Below the pieces are notes generated by a model. It made no database searches, had not been told where the DNA came from, and was given only the letters and a program-made list of their open reading frames with translations. Shown piece after piece: positions 33,032 through 42,466 of a DNA stretch of 64,000 bases. Source of the DNA: Oceanospirillum sp048264105. GTDB lineage: Bacteria > Pseudomonadota > Gammaproteobacteria > Pseudomonadales > Halomonadaceae. The stretch is from the NCBI GenBank assembly GCA_048264105.1, contig JBLXDJ010000004.1, positions 477,232-541,231 of the forward strand, given 5' to 3'. Every line of letters starts with the position of its first letter. Positions within the stretch are counted from its first letter, which is position 1. Both the position numbers and the translations under genes were made by a program.

Positions 33032-33631
33032 ATGAGTCACCTGTTAATTCTGAATGCGAACCCCAAACAGAAAAGCCTGAATCATCAACTGGCCGATGCG
33101 TATGAAGCTGGTTATGAAGCAGGCGTGGCTGCTGCAGAAAACCGATCGGAGCACGAGATCCGGCGGTTTAATCTCAGCGAAATGAGCTTTGATCCCAGCC
33201 TGAATGACGGTTATGAGCAGATTCAGCCGCTGGAAGTGGACCTGAGCCGCTTTCTTGAAGCTCTGCACTGGGCGGATCATCTGCTGATTATTGCGCCGGT
33301 CTGGTGGGGTGGGTTACCGGCAAAATTCAAAGGTCTGATTGACCGTACGTTTTTGCCGGGTCAGACCTTTCAATATGAAAGTGAGAACCCATTGCCGACG
33401 CCTCTGCTGACCGGTAAAACGGCACGCTTGGTTTTGACGATGGATGCACCGGCGGAGTATGCCGAAGTTCAGGCGGCTCCTGTTCTGGAACAGTTAAACC
33501 GCTTTACCCTGGAGTTTTGTGGCATTGAGAACCTGCCGCCACTGTTTATACCGGGAGCCAGTTTTGCTGATGAGGAGCAGATTCAACGCTGGCTGAAGAC
33601 GATTAAAGAGCTGGGGCAGGGTGGACAGTAG
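33032..33631 (+). CDS. Flavodoxin-like NAD(P)H oxidoreductase (KefF/NQO-type)
   Basis: 199 residues. Start at 33032 (MSHLLILNANPKQKSLNHQL) with GGAG eight bases upstream. The flavodoxin fold is shown by ILNANPKQKSLNHQLAD, HWADHLLIIAPVWWGGLPAKFKGLIDRTF and the TFQYE loop. These enzymes reduce quinones, azo dyes or electrophiles with NAD(P)H through FMN. The MerR operator directly upstream suggests induction by an electrophile, thiol stress or aldehyde. An earlier in-frame start would run through the operator and is rejected. Confidence 0.87.
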   Translation: MSHLLILNANPKQKSLNHQLADAYEAGYEAGVAAAENRSEHEIRRFNLSEMSFDPSLNDGYEQIQPLEVDLSRFLEALHWADHLLIIAPVWWGGLPAKFKGLIDRTFLPGQTFQYESENPLPTPLLTGKTARLVLTMDAPAEYAEVQAAPVLEQLNRFTLEFCGIENLPPLFIPGASFADEEQIQRWLKTIKELGQGGQ

Positions 33632-33690
33632 TTAGGACAGATAGTAACCGGGATAGACAGCAACCGGGACAGCCAGTAGCCCCCAGTCGT

Positions 33691-33719
33691 GCCTGAAGCC
33701 TTTTTGTTGGCCTTCAGGC
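33691..33719. terminator. Hairpin between convergent genes
   Basis: GCCTGAAG/CTTCAGGC arms enclose a loop rich in T and G. It overlaps the stop of the HD-GYP gene and is followed by CTTTT on the plus strand, so it probably serves mainly the oxidoreductase gene. Confidence 0.6.
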
Positions 33720-34982
33720 GCTTTTCGCCAATGAATTCAGCTCCTGCAGGTTGGTGTCATCCAATGTGCGTTTGATACTGATCTGGGCATTTTCTTCCCG
33801 CATCAGGTCAATTTCAGCATGGACATTCTCTGAGCCTTGCAGGTCGCTGTTCAGGGCGCGAACCACCGGACGGGTGCGGTTTTCCGGATTGATCATGGTG
33901 ACAATGGCAATCTGACCGTCCATCAGCTCCACCATGCAGCCCGGAGGATAAACCCCCAGAGCTTTAATAAAACGGTTCACCAGCTTGGCATCAAACAGTT
34001 TGGCGCGCCAACTGTAGATACGGGACAGAGCCTGAGTCGGGTTGGAGGCATCGCTGTAGAAGCGTTCACGGGTCATCGCTTCGTAAGTGCTGGTGATGCC
34101 GAGAATCTGAGCCAGATAGGGAATCTTATCTCCCTTGATACCCCTTGGATAACCGGAACCATCATAGCGCTCATGGTGATTGCCGATAATCTCTTTCAGC
34201 TCCGGCAGGGTGGATAGCTCATTGTGCAGGCCGACAAAGCTCATGCCTTCAATCACATGATATTCAATCGCCTGACGCTGAGCCTTGTTCAGTTTGCCTT
34301 CGTAGCTGAGCAGGTAACTGGGTACTTTCAGCATGCCGATATCGTGCAGCAGAGCCGCCATCCCCAGAAGGTAGATGGTGTGATTGTCCAGCTCCAGATA
34401 TTGGGCAAAGGCGATGGTCAGAATGCAGACGTTGACGGACTTTTCCGCCAGAGATTGTTCTTTCTCTTTCAGACGGGATAGCAAGAGAAGTGAAGCGGCA
34501 TCGTTCAGCGCATCATCCATCAATTTATGGACGGCTTCATTCAGCTTTTTGAAGGAGACCCGATTGCCGTCGTTAACCCGGGTGAAAAGGTCTTTCATCT
34601 CACCAACGGCAATGGCGATGTTGCCTTCGATAATCTGGAGTTCTTTCCGGTTGAGCAATTCCGGAGCGGCGATCAGTCCTTTACGGTTCTCGAGTGCTGT
34701 TTTTTCAGCCTCTTCCGCTTTGGTTGGCGTCTCCGGTTCCGGCTTCTTTCGGGCCTTGGCCGGTTCAACCGGTTTTCTGCGGAAATGAGTCAGTGAATGG
34801 CGGGCAGAAGCTTCAATATCAATCACAACCTGCCGGCAGGCACGTTTGAGTTTGATCAGTTCTTCTTCGGTTTTCACGGTGAAACCGCGACGCCAGAAAG
34901 GGGATTCGAGCCAGTTAATATCCAGCTCAACAACGCGCATGCCAATACGGACATGCTCTGCAGCAATGGTTTTTTTAGTCAT
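33714..34982 (-). CDS. HD-GYP cyclic di-GMP phosphodiesterase (DUF3391 N terminus)
   Basis: 422 residues. An N-terminal DUF3391-like region (about 1-80, VRIGMRVVELDINWLESPFW) leads through a basic/acidic linker to an HD-GYP domain: metal motif LLHDIGMLKVPSYLL, EYHVIEGMSF, NHHERYDGSGYPRGIKGD and AQILGITSTYEAMTRER. Metal and GYP residues are intact, so it should hydrolyse cyclic di-GMP to GMP or pGpG. No receiver or membrane domain is present. Confidence 0.9.
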   Translation of the reverse strand: MTKKTIAAEHVRIGMRVVELDINWLESPFWRRGFTVKTEEELIKLKRACRQVVIDIEASARHSLTHFRRKPVEPAKARKKPEPETPTKAEEAEKTALENRKGLIAAPELLNRKELQIIEGNIAIAVGEMKDLFTRVNDGNRVSFKKLNEAVHKLMDDALNDAASLLLLSRLKEKEQSLAEKSVNVCILTIAFAQYLELDNHTIYLLGMAALLHDIGMLKVPSYLLSYEGKLNKAQRQAIEYHVIEGMSFVGLHNELSTLPELKEIIGNHHERYDGSGYPRGIKGDKIPYLAQILGITSTYEAMTRERFYSDASNPTQALSRIYSWRAKLFDAKLVNRFIKALGVYPPGCMVELMDGQIAIVTMINPENRTRPVVRALNSDLQGSENVHAEIDLMREENAQISIKRTLDDTNLQELNSLAKSA

Positions 34983-35329
34983 GGAGGTAGCTCAACTATC
35001 CCTGTTTGTCGTCAGGTGTGAAGTTAACCTGGGTTCGGTCAGTGCATTGACCTGCGACAAGATTTTTTATTCCTTCAGGAAATCTACACGAATAAGATTC
35101 AGCTCGCAAACATTAGGTTTTATTGCTTAAGCGCTTCTTTAATGATGCTTTTATTAAGGTCTTTCCTGTGAGGCATTTTCGGGCTAAAGGCGGGGCTTTA
35201 ATGGCCATAAAAATAAAGCCGGATCGTGCCGGATTTCAGTAAATTCCAAGACGCAGCGCTTAAAAAATGGATAATAGCGGGCAATCAGCGCCACAGCGCC
35301 TTATCTGTTCCTATTGGGTAGTCCGTTTC
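34983..35329. other. Gene-free divergent intergenic region
   Basis: About 347 bases between HD-GYP (minus) and ycaO (plus). It must hold both promoters, but I see no clear -35/-10 pair. A short hairpin (GCTTTA ... TAAAGC, with GCCGG repeats) lies near 35195-35245. No gene is supported. Confidence 0.5.
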
Positions 35330-37531
35330 ATGCAAATTAACGTCAATTTCCTCGACAATCTCCGCTTAGAAGCCAAATTCGATGACTTTACCGTGATCGC
35401 CGATCAGCCGATCCGCTATAAGGGTGATGGTTCGGCACCGGGACCGTTCGATTATTTTCTGGCGTCGTCGGCGATGTGTGCGGCTTACTTCGTTAAGGTG
35501 TACTGCAACGCGCGGGATATTCCGACCCACAATATCCGCCTGTCCCAGAACAACATCGTTGACCCCAATGACCGCTACAACCAGATCTTTAAGATTCAGG
35601 TCGAGCTGCCGGAAGATATCTCCGAAAAAGACCGTCAGGGCATTATCCGCTCCATTGATCGCTGCACGGTTAAGAAGGTGGTGCAGACCGGCCCTGAGTT
35701 TGTCATCGAGGTGGTGGAGAATCTGGACGAGGATGCTCAGGCACTTCTGATGGCGGATCTGGATGAAAACGCCTGTACCGAGATTCCGGGTAAAGATCTG
35801 CCGCTGGAAAAAACCATCGCCACCATGACCCAGCTGCTGGCAGATATGGGCATGAAGATCGAGATCACCTCCTGGCGCAACATTGTGCCTAACGCCTGGT
35901 CGCTGAATATCCGTGATGCGGCCTCTCAGATGTGTTTCACCAACGGTAAGGGTGCTACCAAAGAAGCGGCACTGGCCTCCGCGCTGGGTGAGTTTCTGGA
36001 GCGTCTGAACTTTAACTTCTTCTATAACGATCAGTACTTCGGTGAAGCGATCGCCAACAGCGAGTTTGTGCATTATCCGGATGAGCAGTGGTTCCAGCCC
36101 GGCGAAGGCGACAGCCTGCCGGACGCAATTCTGGATGACTACACCCGCGATATTTATGACCCGGAAGGCGAACTGCGCGGCTCCCATCTGTTTGATACCA
36201 ACTCCGGCCGCACCGATCGCGGTATCTGCTCGCTGCCGTTTGAACGGGTATCCGATGGCGAAACCGTGTATTTCCCGTCTAACCTGATCGAAAACCTTTA
36301 CCTGAGTAACGGCATGAGCGCCGGTAATACCCTGGAAGAGGCGCAGGTGCAGTGTCTGTCGGAAATTTTTGAACGGGCGGTGAAGCGTCAGATTCTGGAG
36401 CAGGAGCTGGCGCTGCCGGATGTACCGGAAGCCGTGCTGGCGAAATACCCGCAGATCGCAGAAGGCGTCAAAGGACTGGAAGAGCAGGGTTATCCGATTC
36501 TGGTGAAAGATGCCTCCCTGGGCGGTCAGTTCCCGGTGGCCTGTATTACCCTGATGAACCCGCGCACCGGTGGCGTGCTGACCTCTTTTGGCGGTCACCC
36601 GAACTTTGAAGTCGCTTTTGAACGCTGCCTGACCGAGCTGATGCAGGGGCGCAGTTTTGAAAGCCTGAACGATGTGCCTAAGCCGACCTTTGAAAGCAAT
36701 GCGGTCAGCGAGCCGAATAACTTTGTTGAGCACTTTATCGACTCGACGGGTGTGGTGTCCTGGCGCTTTTTCAGCGACAAAGCGGACTACGAATTCTGTG
36801 AGTGGGACTTTTCACATGATGGTGAAGACTCTAACAAAGAGGAAGCCAAAACCCTGTTCGCCATTCTCGAAGCGATGGGCAAAGAGGTGTATCAGTCAGT
36901 GCGTACTGAACTGGGTGTGCCAACCTGTCGTATTCTGGTGCCGGACTACTCCGAGATCTATCCGGTGGAAGATCTGATCTGGGACAACACCAACAAGGCG
37001 CTGAAATTCCGTGAGGATATCCTCAACCTGCACCGTCTGGACGATGAGCAGCTGGAAGCCCTGTTCGAACGTCTGGAAGAGAGTGAAGAGGATGATTACA
37101 CCGATATCATCACCTTTATCGGCATCGAGTTTGATGAAAACACCGTCTGGGGTCAGCTGACCATTCTGGAGCTGAAACTCATGATCTGTCTGGCGCTGGG
37201 CGCGCTGGAAGATGCCAAAGAGCTGGTGGAGATGTTCCTGCAGTACAACGACAACACTCTGGATCGTTCTTTGTACTATCAGGGGATGAATGCCGCGCTG
37301 GAAGTGGTGCTGGATGACGAGCTGGACTACGAAGACTTCCGGAACAGCTTCCGCCGCATGTTCGGTGACGAGCGTATGGATGCCGTAGAAGGTTCCATCG
37401 AAGGCACCGTACGTTTCTACAGCCTGACCGAAACCAATATGCAGCTGGAAGGGCTGGAGAAACATCAGCGTCTGATCGAAAGCTACCAGAAACTGCATGC
37501 CGCACGGGCTGCCGTTATTGAAAAAGCTTAA
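35330..37531 (+). CDS. ycaO: OsmC-YcaO fusion protein (ribosomal S12 methylthiolation factor-like)
   Basis: About 733 residues from the ATG at 35330. Residues 1-130 are an OsmC/Ohr-like domain (GDGSAPGPFDYFLASSAMCAAYFVKVY, with a Cys in the usual place and RCTVKKVVQTGPEF). From about 155 on it follows E. coli YcaO closely: EIPGKDLPLEKTIATMTQLL, CFTNGKGATKEAALASALGE, GMSAGNTLEEAQVQCLSEIF, then a C-terminal TPR-like helical region. YcaO domains use ATP to activate amide backbones; E. coli YcaO helps RimO modify ribosomal protein S12. The OsmC fusion adds a thiol-peroxidase fold, pointing to a sulfur or redox link. Upstream residues before this ATG have no ribosome site. Confidence 0.9.
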   Translation: MQINVNFLDNLRLEAKFDDFTVIADQPIRYKGDGSAPGPFDYFLASSAMCAAYFVKVYCNARDIPTHNIRLSQNNIVDPNDRYNQIFKIQVELPEDISEKDRQGIIRSIDRCTVKKVVQTGPEFVIEVVENLDEDAQALLMADLDENACTEIPGKDLPLEKTIATMTQLLADMGMKIEITSWRNIVPNAWSLNIRDAASQMCFTNGKGATKEAALASALGEFLERLNFNFFYNDQYFGEAIANSEFVHYPDEQWFQPGEGDSLPDAILDDYTRDIYDPEGELRGSHLFDTNSGRTDRGICSLPFERVSDGETVYFPSNLIENLYLSNGMSAGNTLEEAQVQCLSEIFERAVKRQILEQELALPDVPEAVLAKYPQIAEGVKGLEEQGYPILVKDASLGGQFPVACITLMNPRTGGVLTSFGGHPNFEVAFERCLTELMQGRSFESLNDVPKPTFESNAVSEPNNFVEHFIDSTGVVSWRFFSDKADYEFCEWDFSHDGEDSNKEEAKTLFAILEAMGKEVYQSVRTELGVPTCRILVPDYSEIYPVEDLIWDNTNKALKFREDILNLHRLDDEQLEALFERLEESEEDDYTDIITFIGIEFDENTVWGQLTILELKLMICLALGALEDAKELVEMFLQYNDNTLDRSLYYQGMNAALEVVLDDELDYEDFRNSFRRMFGDERMDAVEGSIEGTVRFYSLTETNMQLEGLEKHQRLIESYQKLHAARAAVIEKA

Positions 37532-37590
37532 TGGGCGCAAAAGCTTAATGGTTGCAAAGGCTTAATTAGGGCAAAAGGTTAATCGGGGGG
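37524..37590 (+). repeat. Short imperfect tandem repeat after ycaO
   Basis: Four copies of a 17-18 base unit resembling AAAAGCTTAATGGGCGC run from the last codons of ycaO to the ribosome site of the next gene. The first copy supplies the ycaO stop (GCTTAA). Confidence 0.7.
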
Positions 37591-37596
37591 AGATTT

Positions 37597-38070
37597 GTGA
37601 AATACACGATCGAAAATATTGAGTTGGTTTTAGAGGCAAAGTTAAAGCAACTGTCCGAAGAACTAAGCGCAAGTGATGCTGTTGCTGGCCGTGCACTGAG
37701 AATTGTTGATCTGGGTGTGTTTCCCTGGTTTCAGACCATCGAGATCTCCTTTCTGTTTGAAGGTGACAAGATCGTCGGTATGGATGAAATCGCGGCGGAT
37801 GATGAGATCGCGGACTGGCCGTTTTATGACATCTCCGGCATTAACGAAGGTCGTTGGCCGGAAGCCGAGTCTCTTGCCGCTGAGATGGCCGGTGACTGGA
37901 ATGACAGCGATAACCCGGAGCTGATTCCGTTTCTGCAGGATTTTGCCAAAGCGGCTCAATCATCCAAGTTGAAGCAGGCGCTGTCCGGCCTGAATCTGGC
38001 GGATGATTTTACCTTCCAGATTCTGAATCCGGATCTGGATGACAGCCCGAATTACTGTTCAATTCCATAA
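37597..38070 (+). CDS. Acidic hypothetical protein
   Basis: 157 residues, GTG start with a GGGGGGAG site five bases upstream. Strongly acidic (DEIAADDEIADWPFYDISG, WNDSDNPEL), no signal or membrane segment. An N-terminal amphipathic helix precedes about 60 residues of mixed strand. It is probably in one transcript with ycaO (65-base gap). The fold and function are not recognised. Confidence 0.72.
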   Translation: MKYTIENIELVLEAKLKQLSEELSASDAVAGRALRIVDLGVFPWFQTIEISFLFEGDKIVGMDEIAADDEIADWPFYDISGINEGRWPEAESLAAEMAGDWNDSDNPELIPFLQDFAKAAQSSKLKQALSGLNLADDFTFQILNPDLDDSPNYCSIP

Positions 38071-38103
38071 ATGCTTCTTTCCCGTAATCATTGATTCAAT
38101 CAA

Positions 38104-38141
38104 CCGGGTCTTAACAGAGATGTTAAGGCCGGGCTGTTTTA
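38104..38141 (+). terminator. Rho-independent terminator
   Basis: CTTAACA/TGTTAAG with a GAGA tetraloop, extended by CCGG/CCGG arms and followed by GCTGTTTTA. It separates the ycaO pair from bluB. Confidence 0.75.
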
Positions 38142-38232
38142 TCCTTCCCATTTCTCCCTTCTTTTGTACTTTTCGAGCTAAACACCTAGAATCGCCGCCT
38201 TATTTATTTAACAGATTCATGGGGTTAGCGAT

Positions 38233-38871
38233 ATGCATATCAGTCAGGAAGAGCGCGATGCGCTTTACAAAGTGATCTTTTCCCGTCGGGATGTGCGTCG
38301 TGATTTCCTGCCTGATCCCATTCCTGAAGAGGTTCTGGAACGTATTCTTCGCGCCGGACACCACGCCCCCAGCGTTGGCTTTATGCAGCCCTGGGATTTT
38401 ATTCTGGTACAGGATGCAGAGACCAAAAAAGCGATCAAAGCAGGCTTTGAAGCTGCTAATGAAGAGTCAGCCCGGCAGTTTACCGGTGAACGTCAGGAGC
38501 AATACCGCAGCTTTAAGCTGGAAGGGATTATGGAATCGCCCATCGGCATCTGTGTCACCTGTGACCGAAGCCGAACCGGTCCGGTTGTTCTGGGACGAAC
38601 CATTAAGCCTGAGATGGATCTGTTCAGCGCGGTCTGTGCCGTACAGAACATCTGGCTGGCAGCCCGGGCGGAAAATATCGGTATGGGCTGGGTCAGTATC
38701 ATTCACGATGACGTACTGAGAAGTACGCTGGGGATTCCGGAAGAGATCGATATTATCGGCTATCTGTGCCTTGGCTATGTGTCTAAATTCAAAGATAAAC
38801 CTGAGCTTGAATCCTTTGGCTGGTTACCCCGTGAGTCTCTTGAAGAGCGTATCCATAAAGAGCGCTGGTAA
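38233..38871 (+). CDS. bluB: 5,6-dimethylbenzimidazole synthase
   Basis: 212 residues. BluB landmarks: FSRRDVRRDFLPDPIPEEVL, AGHHAPSVGFMQPWDFILV, GRTIKPEMDLFSAVCAVQNI and NIGMGWVSIIHDDVL. The enzyme cannibalises reduced FMN with O2 to give the lower ligand of vitamin B12. No cobalamin synthesis gene or B12 riboswitch lies next to it, so it may serve remodelling or salvage. Ribosome site is weak (GGGGTTAGCGAT). A hairpin follows at 38986. Confidence 0.9.
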   Translation: MHISQEERDALYKVIFSRRDVRRDFLPDPIPEEVLERILRAGHHAPSVGFMQPWDFILVQDAETKKAIKAGFEAANEESARQFTGERQEQYRSFKLEGIMESPIGICVTCDRSRTGPVVLGRTIKPEMDLFSAVCAVQNIWLAARAENIGMGWVSIIHDDVLRSTLGIPEEIDIIGYLCLGYVSKFKDKPELESFGWLPRESLEERIHKERW

Positions 38872-38985
38872 GGCATCTTTCACCGTTCTCTCCGTAGCTG
38901 CCTTTAGGCTTGAAGCTGTTTGAAAAATAAATTTTTCTGGAGTGTAAGTTCTGTCACCGAAGGAAAGCTGGCGTAAAACTCTATT

Positions 38986-39015
38986 GCCAACAGGACCTTA
39001 GCTGGTTGGCTTTTT
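38986..39015 (+). terminator. Hairpin with T run after bluB
   Basis: GCCAAC/GTTGGC arms, partly extended inward, followed by five T. The bases around it (38872-39105) carry no gene. Confidence 0.6.
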
Positions 39016-39105
39016 GTTAAAACGAGACCTGCTGCCACTTTTTAATGTTTTAACTGTCGGATTAATTACCGATAATTCTTCAAAGAAATTTGAAGGGGAA
39101 CAGAT

Positions 39106-39990
39106 ATGAAATATCCATTTTTAGCTGCCGCTGCACTTCCGTTATTTTTGGTTGGTTGTGGTGATTCCGGTGACTCCGGCAGCATGACCTTATCCCTGAC
39201 AGATGGACCTGTAGATACGGCAAATAAAGTAGTCGTACGTTTTGATAGCGTGACGCTTAAACCAGCGGAAGGTGAGGCTATCAAATTCGACTTTGAGGAA
39301 GCAAAGGATATCGATCTGCTGACTCTGACCGGAACAGCATCCACGCCTTTGCTGGATAATGTAAATTTGGATCCGGGTAAGTATGAGTGGATCCGTCTGG
39401 GCGTTCAGGCTGAGAAAGACAATGTAATGGATTCCTACATTGAGCTTGCTGACGGTTCACAAAAAGAACTGTATGTACCAAGCGGTTCAAACTCAGGGTT
39501 GAAGCTGAACAAGGGCTTTACTGTTCAAACGGGTGGAGCGGTTAGCTATACCATCGATTTCGATCTGCGTAAGTCGATTACCGAATCTAACGGTGATTAC
39601 AAATTGCGTCCGACACTGCGCATTGTTGATAACACCGAAGTTGGCAGTATTTCCGGGACAGTAGATGCTACTGTGATTTCTACTGAATGCGGTGGCGGTT
39701 ACGCTGCCGATACGGCAACCAATCATGGTGCTGTTTATGTGTTTACCGGTGCTGATGTGACGCCTGTTGATCTTCAGGGAACGAGCTCTGATCCGGTAAC
39801 TACGGCTTTTGTTAAATATTCAGAGTCCAGCTACAGCTATGAAGCCGGTTTTCTGGAAGCCGGTGATTACACCTTGGCGTACACCTGCAGCAATGCGGAT
39901 GATATTGCTGATTCAGCCCAAACATTGACCTTTGCTGGAACCACAAATGTGACGGTTACTGCAGACGGGAAAGCGACTTATAACTTTTAA
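39106..39990 (+). CDS. DUF4382 lipoprotein
   Basis: 294 residues. Lipobox LFLVGCGDSGDS, then a DUF4382 domain: SMTLSLTDGPVDTANKVVVRFDSVTLKPAEG and the DLLTLTGTASTPLLDNVNLDPGKYEWIRL block. The C-terminal half (about 180-294) is a second beta sandwich with a Cys pair (TECGGGY, YTCSNADD). DUF4382 proteins are cell-surface lipoproteins, often next to transport or adhesion genes; the role is not known. GAAGGGGAA precedes the ATG. A strong terminator follows. Confidence 0.82.
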   Translation: MKYPFLAAAALPLFLVGCGDSGDSGSMTLSLTDGPVDTANKVVVRFDSVTLKPAEGEAIKFDFEEAKDIDLLTLTGTASTPLLDNVNLDPGKYEWIRLGVQAEKDNVMDSYIELADGSQKELYVPSGSNSGLKLNKGFTVQTGGAVSYTIDFDLRKSITESNGDYKLRPTLRIVDNTEVGSISGTVDATVISTECGGGYAADTATNHGAVYVFTGADVTPVDLQGTSSDPVTTAFVKYSESSYSYEAGFLEAGDYTLAYTCSNADDIADSAQTLTFAGTTNVTVTADGKATYNF

Positions 39991-40039
39991 GTAAGTGCCT
40001 GAGCCGAAGCATCAATACGTTGTAAGCATTGTTTACTCT

Positions 40040-40075
40040 AAAAAAACCGACGCCAATCTGGCGTCGGTTTTTTTT
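40040..40075 (+). terminator. Rho-independent terminator
   Basis: AAAAAACCGACGCCA/TGGCGTCGGTTTTTT with loop ATC; perfect 15-base arms, working in both directions. Confidence 0.92.
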
Positions 40076-40323
40076 GCGTCACAGATTACTCAAGGTGTGT
40101 CTAATCCAGCTTTTTCTGAATTAATCCGTTCATATCAAGTCATCCTAATCCCCTTATTTCATCTCAGCTGCTTTAAGTTCCTTTTTAGCTCCCTTTGACT
40201 CCTTTAGCTCACTTTTAAGGTTGTTAAAGCCCATTTCTATCCCTCTGTTCCTTGTGCATTATTTCCTTAGGTGTATTTGTTTTTATTTTCATAGTGCATT
40301 GAAAATAAAGGGAAAAACTAAAA

Positions 40324-40346
40324 CTAAGGACTTATATAAGTCTTAG
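40324..40346 (+). promoter_or_regulatory. Palindrome in the TonB-receptor leader region
   Basis: CTAAG-G-ACTTATATAAGT-CTTAG: near-perfect 23-base dyad with one bulge, about 87 bases before the receptor ATG. It sits in a 350-base gene-free stretch (40081-40432) that is AT-rich and otherwise unremarkable. It may be an operator over the promoter; the centre TTATATAA could also serve as the -10. It is neither a clear Fur nor a Zur box. Confidence 0.5.
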
Positions 40347-40432
40347 AGTTGTTTACCTAGACTCGCCGGTCGCTTCCATAAGGTGGCTTTGATCACCTGT
40401 ATAAACAGCTTAAGAAAAATAAAGGAATAACC

Positions 40433-42439
<2,007 letters not shown>

Positions 42440-42466
42440 TCGTACCGGATCTGAGAGAGGGTTAAC

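Noticed and set aside
35366..36733. Long antisense frame of about 455 codons opposite ycaO
   Set aside because: It shadows the ycaO codon pattern; the plus-strand protein has clear homology over the same bases, and the antisense product is low-complexity with no domain.
39025..39050. GAGACCTGCTGCCACT, resembling the B12 box of a cobalamin riboswitch between bluB and the DUF4382 gene
   Set aside because: The preceding AGCCAG part and the upstream riboswitch core (paired stems, GCCACTG box) are missing, and the downstream gene is a lipoprotein not known for B12 control.
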